From contig DAIRDH010000007.1 of the NCBI GenBank assembly GCA_036796255.1, forward strand, positions 1 through 64,000: a stretch of 64,000 nt of DNA, written 5' to 3'. Made by a program: the position numbers and the translations under genes. The notes beneath the pieces were generated by a model. That model did not search any database. It worked only from the letters and a program-made list of their open reading frames with translations, and was not told where the DNA came from. The DNA is from T3Sed10-241 sp036796255 (lineage in GTDB: Bacteria; Bacteroidota; Bacteroidia; Flavobacteriales_D; Cryomorphaceae). Shown here piece by piece: positions 34,304 through 42,204 of the stretch. How positions within the stretch are numbered: position 1 is the stretch's first letter; each line of letters opens with the position of its first letter.

Positions 34304-36688
34304 TTAGCTTCTCATATTGAGCCTCAAGGTGAGCATCACATTGCGGCCAGGCTCGGGGAGGTTCAAAATGCGGTAGCGGCTGAGGTGTTGCATATAAAAG
34401 GTGTCGCCAATGTTGCGTACTGCAAATTGCAGGTGTAGCGCATATTTGCCGAAAGGCCTCGATACCTGGATACCGGCATTGTAGACCTCATAGCCCGGGG
34501 TGCTGCGCTCATTTCGGTCGGTGCGCTCCTGAGCAGATGAGAGCACTGCTTCCGCAAAAATGAATACCAGTCGCTCACCCTCGCGTTGGAGATGCCATGT
34601 AAGCTCGGTGCGCGACAGAAATGGCGGCGTGAAGGGGAGGGGCAACTGGTTGTCGAGGTTGAGGTTGTAGATGTATTCCAGGCTGCTTTCCAGCTCTAGC
34701 TTAGGGCTTATTTGCCATGTGGCTTGTACTTCACTTCCGGTGTGAAATGCCCTGGCTTCGGTAAATTGGTAGAGCTGGCCCGCCTCAGGCAATGGTGAAA
34801 ACTGCGCGGTGGGTCGTAAAAAGAGGTAATTGTCAAAATAGTTGAGGTAGGGCGTGAGAGCCAGCCTGAGGCGCGGCATCTGGTAGTAAAGGCCCGCATC
34901 CAGCTGCCAGCCTGTCTCTGGCTTGAGGTCCGGATCGCCTACTTCGTGGCGGAAGGTACCGTGGTGTACCCCGTTCATGCCCAGCTCTGGCGGTGTCGGA
35001 AAGCGAAAACTGCGGCCCACATTCACCTTAACATTCCACATTTGAGAGGGATTCCATGACAATCCCGCGGCGGCCGAGGGCTGTCCGAAACTCCGCTCCA
35101 CTTCAGGCCCTCGCTGCACTGACCCTATGATTTCAGAAGGAGAGGCATATACAGGCAAGAAGTGCGGCTGCATCTCCACCATTGCAAAGTCCTGGCGCAA
35201 ACCAAAGCTGTAAGTCATCACGGACGAAGCCTGGTGCTCCACCATGGCAAATACGCCACCTTGCGCCGCGTAGAAGTCGCCCAGCAGAAACTCAAATCCG
35301 CTGCGTTGGTTTTCCTGATACTGACCACTCACGCCCGCTATGCCTTTCCAGCGCTCATTGAAGCGCAAGTGGTAACGGCTGTTGAGGGTCGCGGTGTGCA
35401 GCAGCAGGCCATGGGCCAGATTGCCCGCTATCGAAGGCCCCTGTCCGTGCACATGCGGAAAGGACTCCTCGCGGCGGTCATTGATTTGAAAACCGATGTC
35501 GGTTTCCATGCGTCCGCGGCCCAGACGCAACTTCGTGTTGGCCACTGCTTTGAAATGATTCAGCGCCTGCCTCGGTATGTCTACATTGCGGTGGTCGCCA
35601 TCGTGTTGCAGCGTGTATTCGCGGGGTATGCCCACCGCCCCGGGAAATAGTCCCGTCGTTTGGTTGTAGTTCGATACGGTAAGCCGCACGCTTCCCCTTG
35701 GCACCAATTTGCCCACCGAGGCTGAGAAGTGCCGCTCTCTTCCAGCAGTGTTTTTGAGGCGGCGCCCTTCTATGGGCAGCACGAAACCGTTGTAGAGAAA
35801 TTCGTCGACTGGCACGCGAAAGTCGCCGTACTGCTGCCATGTGGCGCGCACATTGAAAAAGTAATCGGATGGGCGCCCCGATGCTGATATCGAAGTGCCT
35901 ATATGGTCATTGTTGCCGCGAAACACCCCGAGCACTCCGGCCTGGTATGTACCTTTGGGCTCTACCAGCGGCTCGAGAATGTTGATCACACCACCCAGCG
36001 CATCCGATCCATATACCAGCGATGCCGCTCCGCGAATGATTTCAACCCTGTCCACATTGTACGGGTCGATCTCAAGGCCGTGGTCACTGCCCCATTGCTG
36101 GCCTTCCTGGCGTATACCGTGGTCATTTACGGTAATTCTGTTGCCGCTCAGCCCGCGTATTACAGGCTTGGCTATGCCCACCCCGGTGGTGATGCTATTG
36201 ATGCCCGGCAAGCGTTCAAGTCCCTGGCTGAAGGTGCTGTGGTAATTGCGCTCCAGGTACTCCCTGTCAAGCACGATGGTATTCATGGCACTCAACCTTG
36301 CATCGCTTTCAATAACGGAGCTGCGTATTTGCACTTCTTTTATTTCCAATGGCTTTGGCTTCAGGGTGATGGTGAGGCTGGTGTCGCCCATGAGCTGGAG
36401 CGCCTGCACCTTTCCTTCGTAGCCCATGCGTTGTATTTGGAAGTGGTACAGGCCTTTCGGCAAATGGAAATGAAAGTCGCCAGCTTCCCCGGGGTAGCTT
36501 CGGTTGCCTGTTTCGATGATCAATACCTCAGCGCCTGTGATGGTGGTATTGTTTTCAGCATCGCGCAGCGTAGCTTCCACTACGAAGGTATACGGGCTTA
36601 TGCTTATCTGCGCATGGCAGGGCATTAAAACGAGAAAGCCCACTGCCAGAGTGAGCCATTTCGCACCAGTGCCGTCTAGTTTGATCAA
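34304..36688 (-). CDS. TonB-dependent outer-membrane receptor, ZnuD-like
   Basis: 794 residues. There is no ATG before the end of the signal (WLTLAVGFLVLMPCHAQ), so the start is TTG 36688, which overlaps the stop of the preceding gene as TTGA, a coupling arrangement. Domains: a carboxypeptidase-type regulatory domain (about 30-115), the plug (about 130-240, GLERLPGINSITTGVG, VIRGLSGNRITVNDHG, RVEIIRGAASLVYGSDALGG), then the barrel. The loop with VHHGTFRHEVGDPDLKPETG resembles zinc receptors of the ZnuD kind, and another loop is His-rich (EESFPHVHGQGP). It is last in an operon after a T9SS protein and a His-containing DUF4625 lipoprotein. Most likely metal, perhaps zinc, uptake; the metal is inferred. 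Confidence 0.9.
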   Translation of the reverse strand: MIKLDGTGAKWLTLAVGFLVLMPCHAQISISPYTFVVEATLRDAENNTTITGAEVLIIETGNRSYPGEAGDFHFHLPKGLYHFQIQRMGYEGKVQALQLMGDTSLTITLKPKPLEIKEVQIRSSVIESDARLSAMNTIVLDREYLERNYHSTFSQGLERLPGINSITTGVGIAKPVIRGLSGNRITVNDHGIRQEGQQWGSDHGLEIDPYNVDRVEIIRGAASLVYGSDALGGVINILEPLVEPKGTYQAGVLGVFRGNNDHIGTSISASGRPSDYFFNVRATWQQYGDFRVPVDEFLYNGFVLPIEGRRLKNTAGRERHFSASVGKLVPRGSVRLTVSNYNQTTGLFPGAVGIPREYTLQHDGDHRNVDIPRQALNHFKAVANTKLRLGRGRMETDIGFQINDRREESFPHVHGQGPSIAGNLAHGLLLHTATLNSRYHLRFNERWKGIAGVSGQYQENQRSGFEFLLGDFYAAQGGVFAMVEHQASSVMTYSFGLRQDFAMVEMQPHFLPVYASPSEIIGSVQRGPEVERSFGQPSAAAGLSWNPSQMWNVKVNVGRSFRFPTPPELGMNGVHHGTFRHEVGDPDLKPETGWQLDAGLYYQMPRLRLALTPYLNYFDNYLFLRPTAQFSPLPEAGQLYQFTEARAFHTGSEVQATWQISPKLELESSLEYIYNLNLDNQLPLPFTPPFLSRTELTWHLQREGERLVFIFAEAVLSSAQERTDRNERSTPGYEVYNAGIQVSRPFGKYALHLQFAVRNIGDTFYMQHLSRYRILNLPEPGRNVMLTLRLNMRS

Positions 36689-37509
36689 TCCGTGAGCTGA
36701 AATGGGTGATACATGATGGTTTGATTGTTTCGCCAGTCAGATGCTTCAACTTTCAAGCTACAAGGTCCCGCTTCTACAAACGAAGGTATATTGTATGTGT
36801 GAGATATGGACGCTTCCGCGCCAAAACCTGCGGGGAAGTTGACCCGCGCCACACTGAGCTCAACACCTTGCGGACTCACGAAGATCAAATCGTAACCTCC
36901 CGTTGAGAGGTCTGTCTCATCTTCCAGTATTCCTTCAATTACAAGTGGGTTGCTTCGTGAATGGCTGCTGCCTTCCTCGGGGGCATTTAGCTGCACCACA
37001 GGCGCTATGCTGTCGGCGGCGTCGAATACCATCACATCAAAAAATATCATCTCAGCTTCCTGCCCGATAGCATCCAGCGCCATCACGCCAAGGTGGTAAA
37101 GTCCCGGGCGCACATCATCCGGACTTTGAAAGGTCTTGCTCACAGTTTGTTCTGTTCCTGAGAGCTCAATAATTTCGATGAGGTTCCACACGGTGGTTTT
37201 CTGTGACTTGTGTCCATGGCAATCGAAGTTGTGGTGCAGGTCATACTTGGCACTGCCCAGTTCCATGTCGTCGGTAAACCGTACAATAATTTCCAAGGCC
37301 CCGCCTGCGGGTATCTTCAGGACCAGATCGCTTTGCGTTTCGCATACATCCGCTGATGTCAATTCAGGCACTGTATTCACAAGGTGAATAACCGGAGGCG
37401 TCAGATCATCGTTTTGATCCTTGTTGCAGCCTGCCGATAGTGCCAACGTAAGAAATGCAATTGAAAGCCTGCTCCAAATGTAGAGGCAGACGGGGATTTG
37501 GAAATTCAT
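36685..37509 (-). CDS. DUF4625-like lipoprotein with His/Cys metal-binding-like motif
   Basis: 274 residues from ATG 37509 (a TTG five codons earlier is open). Lipobox ALSAGC. Two beta domains: the first (about 35-155) has the motif KYDLHHNFDCHGHKS, rich in His and Cys in the way of a metal site and typical of DUF4625 proteins; the second (about 165-274, SIAPVVQLNAPEEGS) is Ig-like. The surface-lipoprotein form, the His motif and the overlap with a TonB receptor gene suggest a partner that delivers metal to the receptor, as with SusD-like or heme lipoproteins. Experimental function of DUF4625 is not known to me. Confidence 0.78.
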   Translation of the reverse strand: MNFQIPVCLYIWSRLSIAFLTLALSAGCNKDQNDDLTPPVIHLVNTVPELTSADVCETQSDLVLKIPAGGALEIIVRFTDDMELGSAKYDLHHNFDCHGHKSQKTTVWNLIEIIELSGTEQTVSKTFQSPDDVRPGLYHLGVMALDAIGQEAEMIFFDVMVFDAADSIAPVVQLNAPEEGSSHSRSNPLVIEGILEDETDLSTGGYDLIFVSPQGVELSVARVNFPAGFGAEASISHTYNIPSFVEAGPCSLKVEASDWRNNQTIMYHPFQLTD

Positions 37510-37527
37510 GAGGTCATCGTTCAAAAA

Positions 37528-38460
37528 TTATTTGCTGATTACCCTGCCATACCTGAAGGCGCCAGCCTCCATGGAGATCACATAGCTGCCGCTGGGGTAG
37601 GAGTTCATATCGAGTTGTACAAGGTTTTCGCCCTGAATGGCCATATAGCGTTGCGTCTTCAAAAGCTTGCCGTCAATGCTGAAGAGCCTCACAAACATTT
37701 CCCTGGACTCGGCTGCTTCAAATCGCACATTTAGTGCGTCTTGCACAGGCACCGGGAACAGTGTGGGGGCATCTCCGTTCAAAAAGTTGTGGTCAGTGCT
37801 CAAAGGCCCCGGACCTTCCATTACCGGATATATCGCGAAGTAAGTATTGATAGGGGTGAAGTTTTGCGTTGCAAAATCTTTCCAGTTCATGGAGCTGTGG
37901 CTGTGCCATCTGATTACATTGCGGCCAAACACATCATCTGAAGCAGGACGGCTACCATCTGGACCCATCATCAAAGCCAGGGTATCGGAGTGCGGGTCGT
38001 GGTTGTAATCCCCGATATCAAAGGTTACAAAAAATTCATCGTCCACATGGCCTTCCGTGTCAAACATCACCATGGTAGGGGTCATGCCGTCAGTGTCTAC
38101 CTCACCCATTACGAATGACTTGCTGCGCACAAGGCTGCCTGGCAAGCCACTTGCGGCTACAGTGTACAACTTGAGGCTGGCCGTTTGGGTGGAGTTGGCT
38201 GTACCGCCGAAATATGCAATCACACCCACTACATCACCGTGGCCGTCTATCTCGTATTTCTCCCCAAACTCCTCGTCACCAAGAATATTATGGCCAAGGT
38301 AATATCCCCAAAGATTTACCCCTTGCGACACCTGCCCCCAATAGTTGGGAGTCTCAGTGGCCTCTCCAGGCGGTATGTGTTCGAGAATATGAGTATCCTC
38401 TTGAGCGCTTATGCTGTAGGCCAGCAGTATCAAAAGTGTTGAAGTAAAAAGGTTTTTCAT
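37528..38460 (-). CDS. Secreted protein with T9SS type A sorting domain
   Basis: 310 residues from ATG 38460; signal peptide LFTSTLLILLAYSISAQ. The middle (about 25-220) is one beta-sandwich-like domain with aspartate-glycine turns (DGHGDVVGVIAYFGG, DIGDYNHDPHSDTLALMMG) and several histidines (RWHSHSSMNWKDF). The end (about 230-310, DAPTLFPVPVQDALNV to GRVISK) is a T9SS type A sorting domain. It is the first gene of the DUF4625/TonB operon, 18 bases before the next gene, and has its own promoter with an inverted repeat. Specific function unknown; the context suggests an extracellular metal-binding or scavenging protein. Confidence 0.8.
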   Translation of the reverse strand: MKNLFTSTLLILLAYSISAQEDTHILEHIPPGEATETPNYWGQVSQGVNLWGYYLGHNILGDEEFGEKYEIDGHGDVVGVIAYFGGTANSTQTASLKLYTVAASGLPGSLVRSKSFVMGEVDTDGMTPTMVMFDTEGHVDDEFFVTFDIGDYNHDPHSDTLALMMGPDGSRPASDDVFGRNVIRWHSHSSMNWKDFATQNFTPINTYFAIYPVMEGPGPLSTDHNFLNGDAPTLFPVPVQDALNVRFEAAESREMFVRLFSIDGKLLKTQRYMAIQGENLVQLDMNSYPSGSYVISMEAGAFRYGRVISK

Positions 38461-38481
38461 CTGTTGTCAGTTTAGTTTTAC

Positions 38482-38525
38482 ATGCCTTATGGCATAACAA
38501 AGGTAAAACTTTTCCCTTAATGCAA
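38482..38525 (-). promoter_or_regulatory. Promoter plus inverted repeat of the metal-uptake-like operon
   Basis: On the minus strand TTG (38525-38523), 17 bases, TACCTTTG (38505-38498), then directly downstream the inverted repeat ATGCC-TTAT-GGCAT (38482-38495) across the predicted transcript start. A repressor bound there would block transcription, as a metal-sensing regulator would. The binder is not known. Confidence 0.65.
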
Positions 38526-38737
38526 TAGTGTTGCAATTTAATTTTTGATTAATTGGATTTCTGGCAATCGGGCTATCGACAACACAATTTTTTTATTTGA
38601 GCAGCTTTCGCACAAGATTAAAAAGCATTGCTAGCCGCTATTCGAAATCTTCAATCACTAACGTCCGGGGAAATCTCTTCCATTTAGTCGGACACCAGTG
38701 ATCTTCTTCACTGCTGCTTTTACTTTTAGTGTGGATT

Positions 38738-40762
38738 TCAATCATCCGATTTACCATCCATATTGTGCTGTAGGGCAAAGAGTTCATCCCTCAGCCTTGC
38801 CGCTTCCATAAAGTCCTGGTCTTTGGCAGCTTTTTGCATTTTCTTTCTCACCACATCCATGGTTCTTTGCAGGTCGTCTTTGCTCATGTATGCAGTTACG
38901 GGATCGGCTGCGATATTGAGCGTATCTGGCTCGATGTAAGCTTTGCTGGCTGCCCTGCGCTCTGCGCGACCTCCGCCCATGCTCACTGCAGCACCGCGTT
39001 TGATCTGCGTGGGCACAATGCCGTGCTCGTCATTGTAGGCCTGCTGGGTGATCCGCCTTCTCTCGGTCTCTTCGATGGTTTTGGCCATGCTTTCGGTCAC
39101 AGTATCGGCATACATGATCACCATGCCGTTCACATTTCGGGCGGCACGACCTACAGTTTGCACCAGCGAGCGCTCACTGCGAAGGAATCCCTCTTTGTCG
39201 GCGTCGAGTATGGCCACGAGCGATACTTCAGGCAAGTCCAAGCCCTCGCGCAGGAGGTTTACGCCTATCAGGACATCAAATACGCCCGCCCGTAAATCGG
39301 CCAAAATATCCACCCGGTCCAGGGTATCCACATCGCTGTGGATGTACCGGCACTTAACACCAGCCTTGTCAAAGAAGGCTTGCAGTTCCTCTGCCATCCG
39401 TTTGGTAAGTGTGGTCACCAATGTGCGCTCGTCGCGCTTGGTGCGGATGTTGATTTCCTCCAGCAGGTCGTCAATTTGATTCTGGCTTGGCCTCACCTCG
39501 ATAATCGGATCCAGCAAGCCCGTAGGCCTGATGAGCTGCTCCACCACCACGCCGCCAGATTTCTCTAACTCGTAATCGGCTGGGGTGGCACTTACGTAAA
39601 TGGCCTGATTCACAAGCGACTCAAACTCGTCAAATTTCAGCGGCCTGTTGTCCATTGCAGCGGGTAGTCTAAAGCCGTAATCAACCAGGTTCACCTTTCG
39701 CGAGCGGTCACCGGCATACATAGCCCTCACCTGCGATACGGTCACGTGGCTTTCGTCCACTACAAAAAGGAAATCGTCAGGGAAATAGTCGAAAAGGCAG
39801 AAAGGACGCTGTCCTGGCAGGCGCCTGTCGAAATAGCGGCTATAATTTTCAATCCCTGAGCAATAGCCCAGTTCGCGCATCATCTCAAGGTCATAAGTGG
39901 TGCGCTCTTCGAGTCTTTTGGCCTCGAGGTGTCGCCCTTGCGATTCAAACCACTCTACGCGTTCCACCATGTCTTGCTGTATTTGCCATATGGCATCGTT
40001 CAGCGTCTCCTTTGTAGTTACAAAGAGGTTGGCCGGGTATATGTTCAGGTGTTCAAACTCGGCAATGGTGCCCCCTGCTTCAGGGTCAAAACTGGTGATG
40101 CTGTCGATTTCGTCACCGAAAAACTCCACCCGTATGCAATGGTCGGCGTAGGCGAGGTAGATGTCCACTACATCGCCCTTCACCCTGAATTTTCCCCGGG
40201 TGAGCTCGAAGTCGTTACGGGAATAGAGACTGGCCACGAGCAGGTGCAAAAAGCTGTTGCGAGATACGATCTGACCCTTGGAAATAGGAATCACGCTTTT
40301 GTGAAATTCCGATGGATTTCCAATACCATAAATGCAGGATACCGAAGCCACCACCACCACATCCCTGCGGCCACTCAAGAGTGCCGAGGTGGTACTCAGC
40401 CTCAATTTTTCGATTTCCTCATTGATGCTCAAATCTTTTTCAATGAAGGTGTTGCTGGAAGGGATATAGGCTTCCGGCTGGTAGTAGTCGTAGTAGGATA
40501 CAAAGTACTCCACCAAATTTTCTGGAAAGAACTGCTTGAACTCGCTGTAAAGCTGTGCTGCAAGCGTTTTATTGTGTGACAATATCAGGGTGGGCTTGTT
40601 GAGTTGCGCAATGACATTGGCCACTGTAAAGGTCTTTCCTGAGCCGGTAACCCCGAGCAGGGTTTGCCCTTTTTCGCCTACAACAATTCCATCAAGAAGC
40701 TGTTTAATGGCAGATGGTTGATCGCCCGTGGGCTCAAATTCGGATGTGAGTTTGAAATTCAT
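38738..40762 (-). CDS. uvrB: Excinuclease ABC subunit B
   Basis: 674 residues, standard for UvrB. The Walker A motif GVTGSGKT is at residues 37-44; the beta-hairpin that holds damaged DNA is in YFVSYYDYYQPEAYIP; helicase motifs continue through LLREGLDLPEVSLVAILDAD and QTVGRAARN; the C-terminal UVR helix pair (from DDLQRTMDVVRKKM to AARLRDELFAL) binds UvrC. It loads onto damaged DNA with UvrA and recruits UvrC in nucleotide excision repair. Start ATG 40762, single-gene unit facing away from a small divergent gene. Confidence 0.98.
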   Translation of the reverse strand: MNFKLTSEFEPTGDQPSAIKQLLDGIVVGEKGQTLLGVTGSGKTFTVANVIAQLNKPTLILSHNKTLAAQLYSEFKQFFPENLVEYFVSYYDYYQPEAYIPSSNTFIEKDLSINEEIEKLRLSTTSALLSGRRDVVVVASVSCIYGIGNPSEFHKSVIPISKGQIVSRNSFLHLLVASLYSRNDFELTRGKFRVKGDVVDIYLAYADHCIRVEFFGDEIDSITSFDPEAGGTIAEFEHLNIYPANLFVTTKETLNDAIWQIQQDMVERVEWFESQGRHLEAKRLEERTTYDLEMMRELGYCSGIENYSRYFDRRLPGQRPFCLFDYFPDDFLFVVDESHVTVSQVRAMYAGDRSRKVNLVDYGFRLPAAMDNRPLKFDEFESLVNQAIYVSATPADYELEKSGGVVVEQLIRPTGLLDPIIEVRPSQNQIDDLLEEINIRTKRDERTLVTTLTKRMAEELQAFFDKAGVKCRYIHSDVDTLDRVDILADLRAGVFDVLIGVNLLREGLDLPEVSLVAILDADKEGFLRSERSLVQTVGRAARNVNGMVIMYADTVTESMAKTIEETERRRITQQAYNDEHGIVPTQIKRGAAVSMGGGRAERRAASKAYIEPDTLNIAADPVTAYMSKDDLQRTMDVVRKKMQKAAKDQDFMEAARLRDELFALQHNMDGKSDD

Positions 40763-40828
40763 AATTTTGGGAAATTAATATAATCCTTTGCCATCATTGT
40801 AGTCGAATCAAACGTGAGCAATACTGAT

Positions 40829-40993
40829 ATGTTTTTAAAAAAAATTCTTCATTACCTCAATCCCGCCAATCTTTTCAAGAAAGAAGAAGGAAACGTGAAT
40901 CTTCGCATGATGCACGGCATCAATAAGATCTCCATATTCATGTTTCTATTCTGCATTGTGGTATTGTTGGTGCGCTACTTCTCTCGCTCTTAG
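40829..40993 (+). CDS. Small single-helix membrane protein, DUF6728-like
   Basis: 54 residues: a basic amphipathic start (FLKKILHYLNPANLFKKEE), a middle NLRMMHGINKISI and one transmembrane helix (about 36-49, FMFLFCIVVLLVRY), ending FSRS. I recall a short conserved Bacteroidota family (DUF6728) with a central MMHGINKIS-type motif and the same layout; the name should be treated as probable. It lies between uvrB (divergent) and the ABM gene. No function is known. Confidence 0.7.
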   Translation: MFLKKILHYLNPANLFKKEEGNVNLRMMHGINKISIFMFLFCIVVLLVRYFSRS

Positions 40994-41053
40994 GCCGCAA
41001 AAACAAAGGGCCGACTGCTGCGTCAATTATTTTTTCTATCCGGCCTGCGGTAT

Positions 41054-41061
41054 TAAATTTG
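41054..41061 (+). promoter_or_regulatory. -7 element of the ABM gene
   Basis: TAAATTTG, consensus TAnnTTTG, only 4 bases before the ATG at 41066, so the mRNA may have no leader. There is no clear TTG at the proper distance upstream. Confidence 0.5.
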
Positions 41062-41065
41062 CAAT

Positions 41066-41362
41066 ATGATACATCGGTTTGTAAAACTAGACTTCAAAGC
41101 TGCGGACATGGAATTCATCAAGCCGCTTTTTGACGCCATAGCTCCAAAGGTAAGGGGATTTCAGGGTTGCTTGTATTTGGAAATTCTCTTTGACGTGCGC
41201 GAACGGGGTAAAGTGATTACATACAGCCATTGGGAGAGTGAGTCACATTTAGAAGAGTACCGACATTCTGAGGTTTTTCAGAATTTTTGGGCCAAGGTAA
41301 AGCCTGCATTCAATAAGCCTGCTGAGGCCATTTCCATGCGCCGGGATATTTTTATGCCTTGA
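41066..41362 (+). CDS. Antibiotic biosynthesis monooxygenase (ABM) domain protein
   Basis: 98 residues, single ABM fold (about 1-85): strand MIHRFVKLDFK, helix MEFIKPLFDAIAPKV, strand GFQGCLYLEILFD, strand KVITYSHWESESHLEEYRHS, helix FQNFWAKVKPAF. ABM proteins are small dimeric oxygenases or heme/quinone-acting enzymes; some only scavenge. No cofactor or substrate can be named. Cytoplasmic, single gene between the small membrane protein and the gld operon. Confidence 0.85.
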   Translation: MIHRFVKLDFKAADMEFIKPLFDAIAPKVRGFQGCLYLEILFDVRERGKVITYSHWESESHLEEYRHSEVFQNFWAKVKPAFNKPAEAISMRRDIFMP

Positions 41363-41438
41363 AGGTTTTGAGCAAAGTCCCTCGCAACCAAACTCCCTTG
41401 GCGCTGCTTAGGCCGCTTCGGCCCGCACCCAAAAAGTG

Positions 41439-41446
41439 TATCTTTG
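41439..41446 (+). promoter_or_regulatory. -7 element of the gldF operon
   Basis: TATCTTTG, consensus TAnnTTTG, 23 bases before gldF. A short hairpin GGCCG-CTT-CGGCC (41411-41423) lies where the -33 region would be. Confidence 0.55.
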
Positions 41447-41469
41447 TCGGCTAAAATCGACGCGCTTCT

Positions 41470-42204
41470 ATGTGGGCACTGATTAAGAAAGAAATCAATA
41501 CGTTTTTAAGTTCGCTCATCGGCTACGTGGTTATCACGGTGTTTTTGCTTTTGACCGGACTCTTCATGTGGGGCTTTGACGGGGCACTCAATGTGCTGGA
41601 CCAAGGCTACGCCAATCTCGATACCCTCTTTTATGTAGCCCCTTGGGTGTTTATGTTTTTGGTGCCGGCAGTTACCATGCGTTCGTTTTCAGAAGAGAAA
41701 CGCACCGGAACGGTTGAGCTTCTATTCACCCGTCCACTTACTGATCTTCAGATAATTGGGGCAAAGTATTTAGGCGCTATATTTCTGGTTTTGCTCGCAT
41801 TGTTGCCTACCATTGTTTACGTCTACAGCATTTACGTGTTGGGCAATCCCATGGGCAACCTCGACATTGGTGGTGCCATTGGATCTTATCTGGGGCTGTT
41901 TTTCCTTGCATCCGGATTTGCGGCAATAGGCATTTTTGCTTCGGCAGTGAGTGAAAATCAGGTGGTGGCATTCATTCTTGCACTTTTTCTCAGTTTCTTC
42001 TTTTACAATGGGTTGGTTCAAATCGCTTCTTTTGATCTTTTCGGTCAACTCGATCGTTTTCTGCAAAGTCTAAGCATATCGGAACATTACGATTCCATGA
42101 GCCGCGGTGTGATTGATACACGCGATATAATTTACTTTGTTTGCCTGTCAGGCTTGTTCATAGTATTCACCAAAACGGTGCTCCAAAGCCGCAAATGGTC
42201 ATGA
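41470..42204 (+). CDS. gldF: Gliding motility-associated ABC transporter permease GldF
   Basis: 244 residues with six predicted transmembrane helices and the family's motif area FLVPAVTMRSFSEEKRTGT followed by VELLFTRPLTDLQI. It forms the permease half of the GldA/GldF/GldG transporter, known from Flavobacterium johnsoniae gliding. The next gene overlaps its stop (ATGA), as is usual for gldF-gldG. The GldA ATPase gene is not in the window; it is often separate. Also present in non-gliding Bacteroidota, so gliding itself is not proven. Confidence 0.95.
   Translation: MWALIKKEINTFLSSLIGYVVITVFLLLTGLFMWGFDGALNVLDQGYANLDTLFYVAPWVFMFLVPAVTMRSFSEEKRTGTVELLFTRPLTDLQIIGAKYLGAIFLVLLALLPTIVYVYSIYVLGNPMGNLDIGGAIGSYLGLFFLASGFAAIGIFASAVSENQVVAFILALFLSFFFYNGLVQIASFDLFGQLDRFLQSLSISEHYDSMSRGVIDTRDIIYFVCLSGLFIVFTKTVLQSRKWS

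Noticed and set aside
35903..36628. 241-codon open frame opposite the TonB receptor gene
   Set aside because: Shadow of the receptor plug region, no promoter or family.
41411..41423. Hairpin GGCCG-CTT-CGGCC before gldF as a terminator
   Set aside because: Short stem with no T run after it; sits in the promoter region of gldF.
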